Shown: positions 1 to 11,362, counted from the first letter of the stretch. The stretch: 64,000 nt of DNA from Trachythela sp. YZ-2020 (GCA_016169945.1 JADLSH010000085.1:1860001-1924000), one strand, 5' to 3'. The notes: generated by a model not told the origin, from the sequence alone. Numbers and translations are program-made.

Positions 1-21
1 ATTTATTTGACATTTGTATAG

Positions 22-1868
22 AGATTTTGCTTCAAGAGGGAATTTGGGACATGGTTAGAGTAGACCATGGGACTGAGTCTTGTTTGATGCTGTATATACA
101 AGATCTTTTAAAAGGCCAAAGAGGAAATCAGCTATGCGAACCATATGTTCAAACGCGGTCTCGCGAGGTACGATTATAAACTAATAAGCTGTCTATAAAT
201 CAGTGAAGTCTCCTGCATCTAAAATTTAGTTATACAGTATTATCCGAAACCAATGCATGTATGTATACGAACGTCATCTTTGAGAAATGTTATGAAAACC
301 ATTATTGCACGTCTCTTGCTTATCACGTACCTCGCCTTTTTTTGTAGAATCTTCCTGCTGAGCGAAAATGGCCGGAAGTTAATCAACGAGTTCTGTATCC
401 AATTAAGGCAATACTAGCTGATCTTGAAAACCAACTGGAAATAAATATGTACGATCCAGTCACTCAGTTCTGTGTATCCTTCATAACGATGAATGTTGTA
501 GAAATTGGTATTCAAAGGGTGGTTGGTGCGTGGAATTCTCATCCCATAAATGGTAGGATGACATTTAGAGTTGGTATATTGGGGCTGATACGTTAATTAG
601 TGGTCAAATCTTAAAATGCTGTAGACTCTTTCATGATCAGGAGCGAGTACAATTACGCTAAATCTTCTGTTTATGTACTTGCTAATAAATACAAAGCCAA
701 TATGAAAATTGAAATGATCAAGAATCATTAACCCCGACAACAGCTGCCAGAATTTTCAAGCTGACCACCAAGCGCAGCCGCACGTAACGTAGTGAGACAG
801 TTCACTGAGTGAAACCTACCTATTCGATCACTGAATAGCAATTTCCAAACTATTATAGAAATTGATATTTATAAACTAAATTAAGGTTTTAAAATCTAAC
901 GAAGGTTAAAAAAGTCCAGTCGATATAGTGCTATCCGCGGTGTTCTGATAGCCGACCCCTGCCTTGAACAGTGTGCGCCACTCGACCTGATTCAACAAGA
1001 ATAACATCTCTTTAGGCAAATTGCAGCGCTACTCTGGTTTGTAAAAAAAAAATGAACGTAACTTAACAGTTCGTGACTCAACGTTTCGACACTCCAGTCT
1101 AGTGTCTTCATCAGGGGTGATAAACGAGTCCCCTTTTATATCATGGTATTCCGCAAAATATGTGGAAAGAATTACGATTTTTTCCCGAACGCCTCCGTGT
1201 ATTTGGTTAATCGATTGTGTATGTAATCGCACATCGAGTAGAGCGTAAAAGGGAATTTAAAATCTCTTTACTTAATTCTTTTGTTTTCACTTGTAGAAAT
1301 TAATTTCTATTCCTAGGTTGAATCCTAGGTTTTTTAACATTCAAAATTAACTTGCAATGTATCGTGAATTGCCATTTTTCTTCTAAATGAAGCGACAAAA
1401 TCTCTGCAGAGAGAAATAGTTTACTTATTCACTGATCAATTTTATCAGCATACTGTATAGTAGTAAATCATGATATAATAAATAATAATATTGAATATTG
1501 GCTTTAATATGTTCATCAAAAGTGAGATTCTATATTTTTATTTTTAAGGGAGAGAGAGTATGGTTCCAAATACTGTTGCCCAAATGCATTCCAGAGTGCA
1601 ACCCGTGGATCATGGCTTAATACCGAGTGTGAATGAAGCAACCGAAATGTATGAAAATGCAGGAGGAAGGATCACACAAGAATGTATCTTCGGATTTGAC
1701 CCACTAGCTTACAATGAAGACCTAGTTAGTCAGCGGGACAGAGAATTCGTGCAAAACAACAACCTGTTCGCTGATATCTTCAGTAATGTTGCAAGTGGAG
1801 ACGGATCATTGTTGAAATCATCTATCCTGTCTTTTATTAACACAACAGTAAACTTAGCACGCAATTAG
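22..1868 (+). CDS. Integrase-core-domain protein, 3' three exons (5' partial)
   Basis: Three exons join in phase: 22-167, 348-552 and 1549-1868, each with AG before and GT after where expected, ending in TAG. The first reads into WDMVRVDHGTE, which looks like the second catalytic Asp region of a DDE integrase core; the second has WPEVNQRVLYPIK and AWNSHPI, patterns of the animal integrase-core-like family (rve-type proteins found as single host genes or in DNA elements). The third exon continues with about 100 residues ending VNLARN, and is less recognisable. The first catalytic Asp and the N-terminus must lie left of the window. No stop or frameshift is seen in the joined frame, so the gene could be functional. 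Such genes may be domesticated integrases or part of a poorly described transposon; sequence alone does not decide. The gene converges with the RING gene 587 bp away. Confidence 0.72.
1075..1130 (-). repeat. Retroelement-tail motif with hammerhead-like core, inside an intron
   Basis: On the minus strand this reads CCTGATGAAGACACT, a short loop, then AGTGTCGAAACGTTG. GACACT pairs with AGTGTC, and the flanking CTGATGA and GAAA strings are those of a hammerhead core, except for one extra A after CTGATGA. The same CTGA(T/C)GAA-stem-CGAAACGT pattern recurs at about 38130-38165. Motifs of this kind are common near ends of Penelope-like and related retroelements, so a retroelement tail is the likeliest explanation. 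No reverse transcriptase is seen next to it. Confidence 0.45.
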
Positions 1869-2454
1869 GCCTAAACGTATGCACAAAAATGTTAATAACA
1901 TTGGATATAATAATACACCGATCTTCACTCAGTCTGACACTGTCTGTCTTCAAAAACAGCCTCGTGCACTGCCAAATACTTTGCATATAACTTCCTACTT
2001 GATAATTCATATATAATATTGTTTGAGAGCCTGCATGCATATAAAGCAACATGTTAAAGTCTTACAAAGATTAAAACCAATGCAAGCGAAATTGTCATGC
2101 AGCCATCTAAACGTTTTAACAGGCACGAAAACGAGGTTAGTCAGTCGTATTAGCTAATTCTAAAACAATTTTTATTGAAACGAACTTTTATTTTAAAATG
2201 TACTCTTTTAGACGGCAGCAACCAGTGGCTATCTTTGTTAAAAGGAAGAACAAGAATTTGGCAGCCATTTTTCAAATCGGTGTATTATTAACCAGCTTTA
2301 AAGTTTATCAATTTATATTGTCTTGATTTTGCCCAGATAACATAACAAATAATAGCAATATAAACAACGGATCTCTGCAGTAAATGCCTAAATGGCTGTC
2401 GATGTTCTTACTTAAAATTCGTAACTCAACGATTAAGGTCATATATTACATTTA
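1869..2454. other. Spacer between convergent genes
   Basis: AT-rich sequence between the TAG of the integrase-core gene and the stop of the RING gene. It must hold both 3' UTRs. I see no other gene, repeat or RNA in it. Confidence 0.6.
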
Positions 2455-5400
2455 CTAATTAAACACAGAAGGCAAGTCTTCATCCGAGTCCAAAAGTACA
2501 GCCGTGTCTTCTTGTGCTCCATAAGGAATTGTGTCAATTGATTCAGTATCACTCACTTGGTCTTGGATTGGAGCACTTAATGGTAGAGGTTGCTGCAATA
2601 TTTCTGCAACTTCGCGTATAATAGGTATCACCTCGTATTTGCTTGTACTTCTGCACAGCGGACATTTGACATCTGTCTTCGACGTTTCATACCACTGTTC
2701 GATACAAGGTATGCAACCTATGACTCGGTAACAAGATGAACATGCTGCAGCGGGCAAATTCGCGTTGTTAAGACATACGGAACACTTAAATATGTTCATC
2801 AGCAGCTTTTCACGGTCTTCTGAAATTTGAGAATTTACAAGAGGAACAGGAGTGATAGGAGGACCTTGGTCAACAGAACTTGCCACCTGCTCATCACTAT
2901 CATCCTCAGATGCAGAACCAGATACCAACCTTTTCAACCTGTCAAGAATATCTGTTCTTTTTCTTTTAGATCGCGTCTTTTCCTTCCGCAAATACTTAAC
3001 CTCAGTTTCTTTTGCAACAAGGATTTTCCGGCTGCTTCTCCAAAATTGTGAACCTGCAAGGAGCAAAATTTGAATTATCCCAAATTGTCTTTATTTAGTG
3101 TTTATTTTTGAAACTTTGTAAATAATTATTTAGAGTTTACATTAAAGGACATTGCCATTGGGAACAACGACTGCATGATTTGTTTTAACTTTACATGACA
3201 ACTGATTCAGTGACGAACGGACCTAATTACACCATGACATCCATCTACAGCTACCAAGAAACACAGCCAGTATTCATGTCAAATTCACGAGTACGTAGTT
3301 CATGTCATATTGGTGTGTTCGCATTAAAGAATTTAGATTTTCCATTGTGTCTTGTGACTATTGGGTTTGTAGGAAATTTGTATATAGTCTATAGATGTAA
3401 TCAACTCTGCCAGCGAAACGTTTTTGCTTGCGTATAAAGCCATTAAAGGAGAAATTAAAACCTCGTCAGGAAGAAAAAAGTATCGTCTTCAAGTATACAA
3501 CTTCGAATTCATTCGTTTTATTGACACTTCCGGTGTTACAACTTTATATCTGATAAAACACTGCTGCTCAAGTTTTAAAACTGTAGTACAAAATACCTTA
3601 GACCTCTATTATTAGTATTAAGTCTAAGCAGGAGTCTATGTATGTATTGGTCGAGTGTCGAGGGTAAAAGGTCGACAATTTTTACATGATTTTTTACCTA
3701 TGCTTTATAATTATACTTGCGTATATTTCTGCATAAATTTCGAGTAAATTTCACATATATTTTGGGAAGTATCTGCGTGATATACTATATTATAATATAT
3801 TTTGGTAAATATTTGCGTATATATTTCTATAAATGTTTGTAAATGTCTGGGTATGTCTGTAAATCTCTGCGTTTATATTTCGGTACTGAGCACTTATACA
3901 CTGATACATTTAATAAAAGACAGGATCGAAAATGGTAGAAATAAACAAATTTCTCTCCAAACCGGGAATACTTCTCGCGTCAGCGCTATTAAAACTAAAC
4001 TTTGTCGCATGACTCAAACGAGGAAGTAAATTATATATATATTCAGAATAAAATGTGTATTTTAAAATCGAACCATCGGGTATCGGTGCATTTCTAAGCG
4101 CATTTCGTAATTTGAGTTAACCTTTCACACTATCAGTTTATGATTGATTTAATATGATCGAGTGTTGGACTGAAAAGTATTTCTATCACAACTATACATA
4201 GCTAAGACTATGAAGGAGTGGACCATTAAATATTTGAGGGAGGTGGGGGGTTGGAGAATTTTTTTCTGCAGGAATTATTTTTTATCTCAAAATTGTGCAG
4301 GATATTTTTTTGCCATTTGCAATATTTTTTTCTTGGGGGGTTTGATCTGCACGATATTTTTTTCCTGGATTAAAGCGGTGTTCAAATTTTTTTTGGTTTT
4401 TGAACAACCCCCCCTCAAATATTTGATGGCACCCCTAAAGTCAAGTGAACGCGAACAGGTCATATTTTGTAAGGGAATTATTAATTTGAGTTATTTCAGT
4501 GACTAACAGTTATTAATATACAACCCTTTAAGGCTTTACATAATTGAAATCAACGTATTGTTGTTATAATATTAGTACCTGTATATTATTAATAAAAAGT
4601 CCTTAATTACTATTAATTCAATATATAAAACTCTTTCGCGTATTAAAATTTAAAAACTCACGGTCTTAATAATATACAATGACGCTGTGTGGGAATGGTA
4701 AAAATAACTTGAAGTGCATGCATGTCAAATTTATATTAAACACAACGCGACGAAAAAGCATCGTGAGTGCATGTGACGGATCTGTTAAAATCATAGATAT
4801 CGACGGTTAAAATAGATAAAATGTCACGTAAATACAGTTAATAAACAATTCACAAAACTCAAAAAAGTTTTATAACTGGCTCTCACGCCACGCGAAGACC
4901 GAAACATTTTATAGGATTAGTTTAAAATATTAAAAACAACAATGTGCTTAATTAATATAACTGACAGTTTACTGTATTTTAAAACATCTTACGACTTACC
5001 ACTAGTAGTTTCGCCAGCAAGAACAGGTAGGCGTTTACAATCAAGAAGTTGAACCTCGTACCCGAGTTGAACTTTCAGTAGTCCTTTTATATCGTCTACA
5101 TTTGCATTTTCTTCCAGCAACGCGAGATGAAGTTGAAACTTCTCATAAGTCGTACCCGAAGCACCGATGTCTACTACGGTGAATGATTTTCTCCATCCCA
5201 AAGTTTTGGAGGGCTTTGTTCTGAAACTTGGCCTTTCTAGAGAGGACCGACCAGGAGGAGGGTTCAGCGCTGCCCGTGCAGAGGAAGGTGATGCTTGGTA
5301 CGAAAGCGGCAAGCCAATTGGAGGACGAGATATGTTGTTGTTGACCAAGCCTGCCGACGGTTTTTGTCTTCCCTTCGCAGGCTCCCCGTTTACAGTATAG

Positions 5401-5588
5401 GACAGCTCGAAATTGTCGATTTGAAATGCGTTTTCAGAATTCGGCAATACAATTTCACCCTCTTCTGAAGTAAGGTATAATCCTTCACTTGCATCAAGCT
5501 TAAAAATCATTGCCAAATTTGTAATGCTCATTGATTGCGGCCGTAATTTCAAAAGTCTATCTCCATATTTTAAATTCACAGTCGCCAT
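2455..5588 (-). CDS. Two-exon gene for a 395-residue all-cysteine RING-like protein
   Basis: Exon 1 is 5588-5000 and exon 2 is 3053-2455. The donor G|GTAAGT at 5000/4999 and the acceptor TTGCAG at 3054 both split a Gly codon, so the junction is in frame and gives 395 residues. I chose the ATG at 5588 because it has a good context (GCCATGG); an in-frame ATG 10 codons upstream is weaker. Residues 1-70 form a compact start (MATVNLKYGD...), then a Pro/Ser-rich linker to about 130, a second folded stretch at 133-190, a basic Lys/Arg segment at 205-240 and an acidic Ser stretch. At 287-330 eight cysteines (KCSVC, ACSSC, GCIPC, KCPLC) resemble a RING finger with Cys in place of the usual His. Known RING proteins are mostly ubiquitin ligases; that role here is inference. 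The substrate is unknown. Confidence 0.68.
3054..4999 (-). other. Intron of the RING gene
   Basis: A 1.95-kb AT-rich intron. It contains the hairpin element at 4212-4436 and short reading frames without family features. Nothing else is recognised. Confidence 0.55.
4212..4436. repeat. G-rich inverted-repeat element (MITE-like)
   Basis: The left end reads GACCATTAAATATTTGAGGG and the right end, complemented, reads TGCCATCAAATATTTGAGGG. The two arms enclose T-rich sequence of about 170 bp. The style (a GGTCATT-like start, then G runs) resembles the elements at 12289-12420 and 14905-15058, so these may be related non-autonomous DNA elements. Confidence 0.5.
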
Positions 5589-7054
5589 GGCTTCTTCCAA
5601 CGCACGAACAAAAATCAAAATGTAGCTACTTGCAATGTGGGGGGCATTATTTAAAAAAAAACATACCTTTTTGGCGGGTTTTGTTCATGAGGCGATGAGC
5701 GCGAAAAAGGTGGGAATTTTGCGCATTTCGCAAATGTGCGAAAGCAGAAACTGGCGAAAAAGGTGGGAATTTTGCAGAGTTGAGCATGTGAAAGAAAGCT
5801 TAAAACTTCCTGGGTATTTCCCCCCAACCTTTTCAAAAAAGCTACCTTTTTCTTGCGTTGATCAAAATTTTTGAAAACGCGAGATAAGGTAGGAAATTCT
5901 TGGTAATCGACATGAGTAGAAAAGCGAAAAGGTTAAATTTCTACAAAATTCGGTTTTCAATTTGTCGATTTTTGTTAAAAGCAGAATTGCCGAAACCTAC
6001 CACTGATTAGTTTAATAGTCGGAAATTTGAAAGGATTGTCGGAAATTTAGGAGGCTTTCCAACTGAATTTCCGCCACAGTTTAAAATATTTACTTCAAAC
6101 CTCAAACTGCAGTTTGAGGTTAGACGTCAGAGGTAATAAATTTTGAGGAGATTAAGATTGAAGTACAAACTCTGAGATGTCTTTGAGTATAACTCTGCCA
6201 TCTTGTCTTGCAAGCTGTGCTTTATAGTTTTTTCCAAGCTTAGTTTATTGTTATTTGTTTCAAAATAAGTGCAATATGAAGCTAAGATGATGTTTTAAAC
6301 ATTTATTCTAGTAAAACTAAAATATAGGTTGATATTTTCGAAAAATATCCTGAGGGATTATTCATACGCGAAAACAATTTCCACACGTTGAAAACCTGAA
6401 AAATTACCGCAAACTCGACCGCGGGAGTCTAGTCACGTGATCGCTAGCGGTTTGCGGTATTCGTAAAAATACGTCAATCTTAAGGTCTCTAATATCTGGC
6501 AATCATTACTCGAATCGAACGTCAATGAATTAAACAACAAAATATCTCTAATTAAACAGCAATATATCTAAAATTAAACATCTCTTCAGGTAAAAAATGT
6601 AAAAATATACAATAGTACTTTTAATATTAATTGTAAAGCAAGGTCAACTGCAGGTCAGCAGCTAGAGTTCTCTCGCTTGCTCTCGCGTGTATTCTTGCTA
6701 ACTTGCTCCAAGTCCCTCTTTCGCAGGGCCACAAAATAAAGATGTATACAAAGGGCCACTCAGCGGTGCAACGTGTCCTCGGTTTTTTATACAAAAATAT
6801 GCAGTTTACTGGCCAGAGAAATGGCGGATCAGCCAGTTCGGCGTGCTTATTGGCCAGAAAAAGCAATTGACTGGCCAGAGAAATGGCGGCCAACATGCGT
6901 AATGCGATATGCGCGACCCCAAAAAATTCAAAGGTTCCCAAGAGAGTGAGCCCTCTATATAATATTTACTCTATGGCAGGGCTGTCACTCTCAATATCCC
7001 ATTTTCACCTAATACGAATGCTAAAAATCCCTACGTCTCAAATGCAATCACACA
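5589..7054. other. Upstream flank of the RING gene; short local repeats
   Basis: Contains the RING gene's promoter side, but no clear TATA box. A 20-nt unit with GAAAAAGGTGGGAATTTTGC occurs twice (about 5704 and 5756), and ACTGGCCAGAGAAATGGCGG occurs near 6810 and 6870. The open frames here have no recognisable domain. Confidence 0.4.
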
Positions 7055-7084
7055 GTGCAATGTCAAATGCAATGTCACAGGCCT

Positions 7085-7369
7085 CGGTTGCGTAAAAGGG
7101 GTTCAAGTAGAAATTCACATGAAAAAGGAACCAGTCCAGTTGTCCACCCACCATCGCGTGTCCCTGTCCACCTGCATGCTGCTTTGGACAAAGAGCTTGA
7201 TATCCAGGAATCCCTTGGGATTATTGAGCCATTGAAGGACCAACACCATGGGTCTCCTGATTCGTTGTGGTTCCCAAATCAACCCCTGGAGAAGTCCGGA
7301 TCACCCAAGACTGGCGGGATGTCAATGCCCACGTTGAGCGCGAAATCCAACCGATACCAACATTTGTAG
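7085..7369 (+). pseudogene. Gypsy reverse transcriptase, N-terminal fragment
   Basis: Residues RVPVHLHAALDKELD and SLGIIEPLK are typical of the start of the Gypsy RT domain (thumb-proximal helix and first strand). The frame is then lost: the expected strand with the first catalytic Asp is only seen as frame-shifted residues near 7300-7380. The stop at 7367-7369 ends the fragment. Confidence 0.75.
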
Positions 7370-7466
7370 AAGCTAGCCACTGATGAAATGAGCGGCGCTA
7401 ACGTATGGTCAAAAGTATGTCACTTTTTGGACCTCCCGTGGACTTCGGCGTTGCACCACTCTAGTT

Positions 7467-7927
7467 ATGGGATTTACCAACTCGTCCGAGATCTTGCAGA
7501 GCGTGATGACTATGGTGCTTTCGGGGCTCTCTGGTGTCAAGTGGATCCATGACGACATTACTGTCTATGGTGGGACAGCTCAGGAACACAACAAGCGGTT
7601 GGCATCCTGTCTTCAGCGCCTCCACGAGTTCAACAACAAACTAAACAAATATAAGTCGTGCATCTTCGGCGTAGACAAAGTCACATTCATGGCAATGCAA
7701 CTCTCAGCAAAAGGAATCCAACCCTCCCAGCAGAAGGTGGATGCAGTTAAATCTTTCAAGACCCCCTGCCACGTCTCCGAAGTAATTATAAAGAGCTTCC
7801 TCGGCCTGATCAATTTTCTCGCACGTTTCATACCCAGTCTTGCCACGACAGCAGAGCAGCTCCGTCGTCTCACACGTTCCAGCCAGGAGTGGAGTTGGGG
7901 GATCGAGCAACAGAGGGCGTTCAAGTG
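7467..7927 (+). pseudogene. Gypsy reverse transcriptase, palm and connection fragment
   Basis: Begins MGFTNSSEILQ, the usual region after the RT motif B. WIHDDITVYG is the catalytic YxDD box with His in place of Tyr-x. The later stretch FLGLINFLARFIP and the end WSWGIEQQRAFK match the RT-to-RNase H connection of Gypsy pol. It runs straight into the LINE insertion, where the frame ends. Confidence 0.85.
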
Positions 7928-8770
7928 ATTCTTGCCAAGTCTTCAAAACAACTGCTAGTAAATATCGAAAATAACGAAGAAACTCCAGACCATAACGACG
8001 AGAATTCAATTCATACTTTTGTTAAAGACGACCCGGCGCTTTCCTTAGAGTCACTTCAAAAGCAATTAAAAACTCTCACCAAAGAAGTAGACGCAAACTC
8101 AGCCGCTGTTAAACTATTTACTGAACATACGAACTACCATAGAAAACAACAAGCTACGGAAAACGAACTCGAAAAACTGAAAAGGGAAAACCTGAAGCTT
8201 GTGAGCGAAAACACTCAGTTGAAAAACCTAAACGACAACCTTCAAGAAAGAGTAAAAAATGCAGAAGATGAAAGGGACAGCCTAACTACAGCAATGCGAT
8301 TACTATTTGAAGAATCGTATCCCAAAGGTTACCCACCAAGCACAAGTCAGAGTGATATGATCACTGTACATAACGACCAACGCGACTCGGTTGACTGCAC
8401 CCAACAAACAAGCGAAGTTTTAAACCCAGATATTCAAACAAGAAATAGATTCACCGCCCTAAATGTAGAAGAAAACATTTCAAACGGTGGCGATGCTACT
8501 GAGAACAAAACAGACCATAACCGAGCAGCTACTGATCATGAAACACAAACAGTCAATTGTAACAAAAAGCAACCTATCAAGCGGACGACTAAAGACCAAG
8601 ACGAGGCCTATGAAAATCATCGTCGCGATGAGCAATCATCATCTGCGAACAGCAATCCGGCTTTCGCCCATGTCACTCCACAGAAACAGCTCTTTTACAC
8701 ATTGCACTTACCAATGGCTATTAAATATGGACAAGGGTCTAATCAACGGGGTTCTTTTCGTAGACTTTAA
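7889..8770 (+). pseudogene. LINE ORF1-like coiled-coil region (start runs in from Gypsy)
   Basis: The open frame of 293 residues starts in Gypsy sequence, so only residues from about 14 belong to the LINE. Residues 50-135 form a Leu/Glu/Lys-rich coiled coil (LEKLKRENLKLVSENTQLK). The rest is polar, rich in Asn, Gln and Thr. This is the composition of ORF1 proteins of CR1/Jockey elements, but no zinc knuckle is present. After about 8670 the frame reads the RT region out of phase. Confidence 0.5.
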
Positions 8771-10016
8771 AAAAGCATTTGACACGGTCGACCATTGTAT
8801 TCTTCTGCGGAAACTGGAACAATATGGAATAAAAGGGACAGCCCAAAAACTATTTAAGTCATACTTGAACAACAGGAAACAAGTCTGCGTACTCAATAAC
8901 GTAAAATCAGAACAAAAAACAATCCAACGTGGGGTTCCACAAGGGACTAATCTGGGGCCATTGCTATTTTCTATATACATAAACGATTTACCGAACTGCC
9001 TCGAACACACTCAAGCATCAATGTTTGCAGACGACACAAACTTGACGTGTTCTGGAGTGTCAACTGCAGAAATTGAATACAAATTAAACTCCGACTTGAG
9101 TAATGTAAGTAAATGGCTCGAGGCCAACAAATTAACATTAAATACTGAGAAAACTGAATTTATGTTGATAGCCTCAAAAAGAAAATTAAACCAAATCCCT
9201 GAAAACCTCCAAATACTAATTAATGACTCACTTATTGAACAAGTTAAACAGAAAGAGGTCTTGGGGATTATAATTGACGAAGAATTAAAATGGAAGGAAC
9301 ACACTAATGCTCAATGTAAGAAACTTTCGAGTGCTGTGGCTCTTCTAAGAAGAGCTAAAGCTTTTGTATCTCAAAATGAATTAATTCGTATGTACAACTA
9401 TTTAGTAGTCCCTTACTTTACATATTGTTCGTCCGTCTGGAATGACGGAAATCGAACGAATCTTGAGAAACTGTACAAGATGCAAAAAAGGGCCGCTCGT
9501 GTCATAACTAGTTCAAACTACGAAATAAGGTCAAAAACAATCTTTCGGATTCTAGGATGGACTCCAATTGAGTCTACTGTTATGAAAAGGGAAATTTTAA
9601 TGACATTCAAGGCTATCCGTTGTGTTGCGCCGGAGTACGTCTCTAACATGTTCTCTCATAGCCAAAATAACGTTACAATTACGAAATGCGGAGCAACATG
9701 CGCAAGCTAGTGCCTGGAACAACTTACCCATTGACATTGTCAACGGGTATGAGCTACTATCAACAATTCATTTTAAAAGTTTAATCGACAATTATTTTTC
9801 CACAGATTAAATGACTGTTGATGATGCTCATAAATATTGCAACATGAGTAATCAATATTGTTTCATCTAACATGACTTATTTGTGTAAATAGTTATTAAT
9901 ATTTTATAGTATTATATCAAACGATACCTTGAAAAGCAGCAATAGCTGAAGGGATCGTTTTTAAAGGGCTATCGTTTTTAAATAACTTTTATAAATAAAT
10001 ATATAAATCGTATCCG
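7930..10016 (+). mobile_element. Non-LTR retrotransposon (CR1/Jockey-like), internally deleted
   Basis: Inserted in the RT/RNase H junction of the Gypsy element: Gypsy sequence stops after QQRAFK and resumes at about 10017 with the RNase H start. The element holds an ORF1-like coiled-coil region, then directly the RT palm. The apurinic endonuclease and RT fingers expected between them are missing. The 3' end is AT-rich, with short ATAAATA repeats next to the Gypsy sequence. About 25 codons of the Gypsy target are lost and I could not find a target duplication. Confidence 0.75.
8672..9810 (+). pseudogene. CR1/Jockey-like reverse transcriptase, palm to C-terminus
   Basis: In the frame of 8487-9710 the RT appears from about WLLNMDKGL. 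Motif A is LFVDFKKAFDTVDH, motif B RGVPQGTNLGPLLFSIYINDL is split by no stop, and motif C is MFADDTN, so the three catalytic aspartates are present. The C-terminal part YNYLVVPYFTYCSSVWND and the Arg/Ala-rich KMQKRAARVI are usual for this clade. A frameshift near 9690 moves the last residues (AWNNLPIDIV) to the next frame, ending at 9810. Fingers and endonuclease are missing upstream, so it is inactive. Confidence 0.85.
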
Positions 10017-10253
10017 CAAAACCGAGGTCCGAGTAGTGATGCATCACCCGTGGGACTGGGAGCCATTCTCTGCCAGATTCAGGAGGACGGTTCTTCTCGC
10101 CATGTTGCCTATGCCAGTCGGTCCCTCAGCGATGTGGAACGCCGGTACAGCCAGATTGAGAGAGAGGCCCTCGGCGTTAAATTTGGGTGTTTAAAGTTTG
10201 ACCACTACCTAAGCGGGGATCCAGATTTCACAATCGTTACCGATCATAACTAA
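10017..10253 (+). pseudogene. Gypsy RNase H fragment
   Basis: SPVGLGAILCQ followed by HVAYASRSLSDVERRYSQIERE and FDHYLSG is the RNase H domain of Gypsy pol. One base is missing just before SSDAS, shifting the start of the domain, and a TAA ends the frame after VTDHN, where Gypsy pol normally continues. Confidence 0.85.
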
Positions 10254-10441
10254 CCGCTTCTCGGGTTATACAAGCCTGGATCCCGCCCACCACCGCATAT
10301 CGAAGGTTGGGCTTTACGAATTCAGCACCTCAACTTCCAGCTTCTATACGAGCCAGGCCCTAAGAATCCAGCAGATGTCTTTTCCCGGCAACCGACCCCA
10401 CTCCGGGCGAAACGAATAAGGCTCGCCCGCACTCAATCAAA

Positions 10442-10870
10442 GTGGGCCATTCAGTCCTCATTCGTTCTGAAAAGAAAGGAAAACTAACATTACCATGGAA
10501 TCCGGCGACATTCCGAGTCACAGCCGTAAAAGGAGGATCGGTTACAGTCGAAAGGGAAGGTCAACGTTTTATGCGACATGCACACCTCCGCTGTAAGGAA
10601 AGTACCAGGAGCGAACATTGCCAAGCCAACCCCAGAGGCAATACAAGAAAACGATCACAGGACCCTCCGCTCAACCCGTCAACAACAACCAAACTACTAC
10701 GGGTTCAACCCGGCCAAATAAAACGGTTAATTTCCTCGTCCAAGAAGGGGAGAATTGTAGTAACAGCGATACCGCTGACACTGCCATTCGTAGACTCGGA
10801 AGAACACATGTTTTTCTTACGAGCGAACAGACAACAGCAGTACATTCATGTTCTTAACTTAAGCTCTAAA
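10442..10870 (+). pseudogene. Gypsy integrase C-terminal tail fragment
   Basis: GHSVLIRSEKKGKLTLPWNP and FRVTAVKGGSVTVERE belong to the C-terminal beta-barrel of Gypsy integrase. Residues after about 60 (polar, NTRKRSQDPPLNPS) are the variable tail. The catalytic core is deleted upstream. Confidence 0.7.
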
Positions 10871-10873
10871 TAA

Positions 10874-11316
10874 AAGGATTGTTAAGCGTTGTACGAACAC
10901 AACAATCAGTTATTTTAACATGAAGTATAGCTACTTAGCATGTGCCCGCGATCATTTATGCACTTTTCACTCCGCTAGTTTTCCAAATTCTAATACCTGA
11001 GCATATATAGTAAACGGCCGAACGGAAATAGTACCCTCGCCACGGGCTTCACCCTACACGCGTGGTGGTAGTAGTAGTATAACTTTATTTACCATGGTAG
11101 GCTCATCAGAATAACTATTTACAAAATTTTTACTAAATTATTCTAAACTGAACTATATTACAATTATTTACATGATATTTAAAATAAATAAAAAATAATA
11201 AATCTGCTTTACATGAGTGTCGTGCTAAAGATTAAAGACTATTATGATTTATGATAATAGAGAATAAACTCTGCTGAATAAAAATAGAGAATAAAATCTG
11301 CTGCAGGCTGTGGCGA
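10874..11316. other. Spacer with a likely LINE tail in reverse
   Basis: The run GTAGTAGTAGTATAACTTT at about 11067 followed by TTACCATGG looks like the 3' end of a non-LTR element on the minus strand, with a short trinucleotide tail. A unit AGAGAATAAA(A/C)TCTGCTG occurs twice near 11260-11305. No gene is seen. Confidence 0.35.
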
Positions 11317-11319
11317 GTA

Positions 11320-11362
11320 TTAGTGCTGCCGAAGGCAGCACACTATTCTTGACATGGCAAGG
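11320..11362 (+). repeat. Dispersed 40-bp repeat with a small hairpin, copy 1
   Basis: The hairpin TGCTGCC-GAA-GGCAGCA is followed by CACTATTCTTGACATGGCAA. The same about 40 bp occur at 61399-61440. The nature of the repeat is not recognised; here it sits just before a LINE fragment. Confidence 0.6.

Larger units (their letters stand above)
7085..10870 (+). mobile_element. Degenerate Ty3/Gypsy retrotransposon, split by a LINE
   Basis: Pol pieces of one Gypsy-type element lie in order: start of reverse transcriptase (7085-7369), rest of RT (7467-7927), RNase H (about 10017-10253), the connection after it (10254-10430) and the C-terminal tail of integrase (10442-10870). The pieces are separated by frameshifts and by an inserted non-LTR element at about 7930-10016. 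Most of the integrase (zinc finger and DDE core) is absent between 10430 and 10442. No LTR pair or gag is visible. This is a dead copy. Confidence 0.85.

Noticed and set aside
3195..3615. Small plus-strand frames opposite the RING gene intron
   Set aside because: No domain, no splice context, and they lie within an AT-rich intron.
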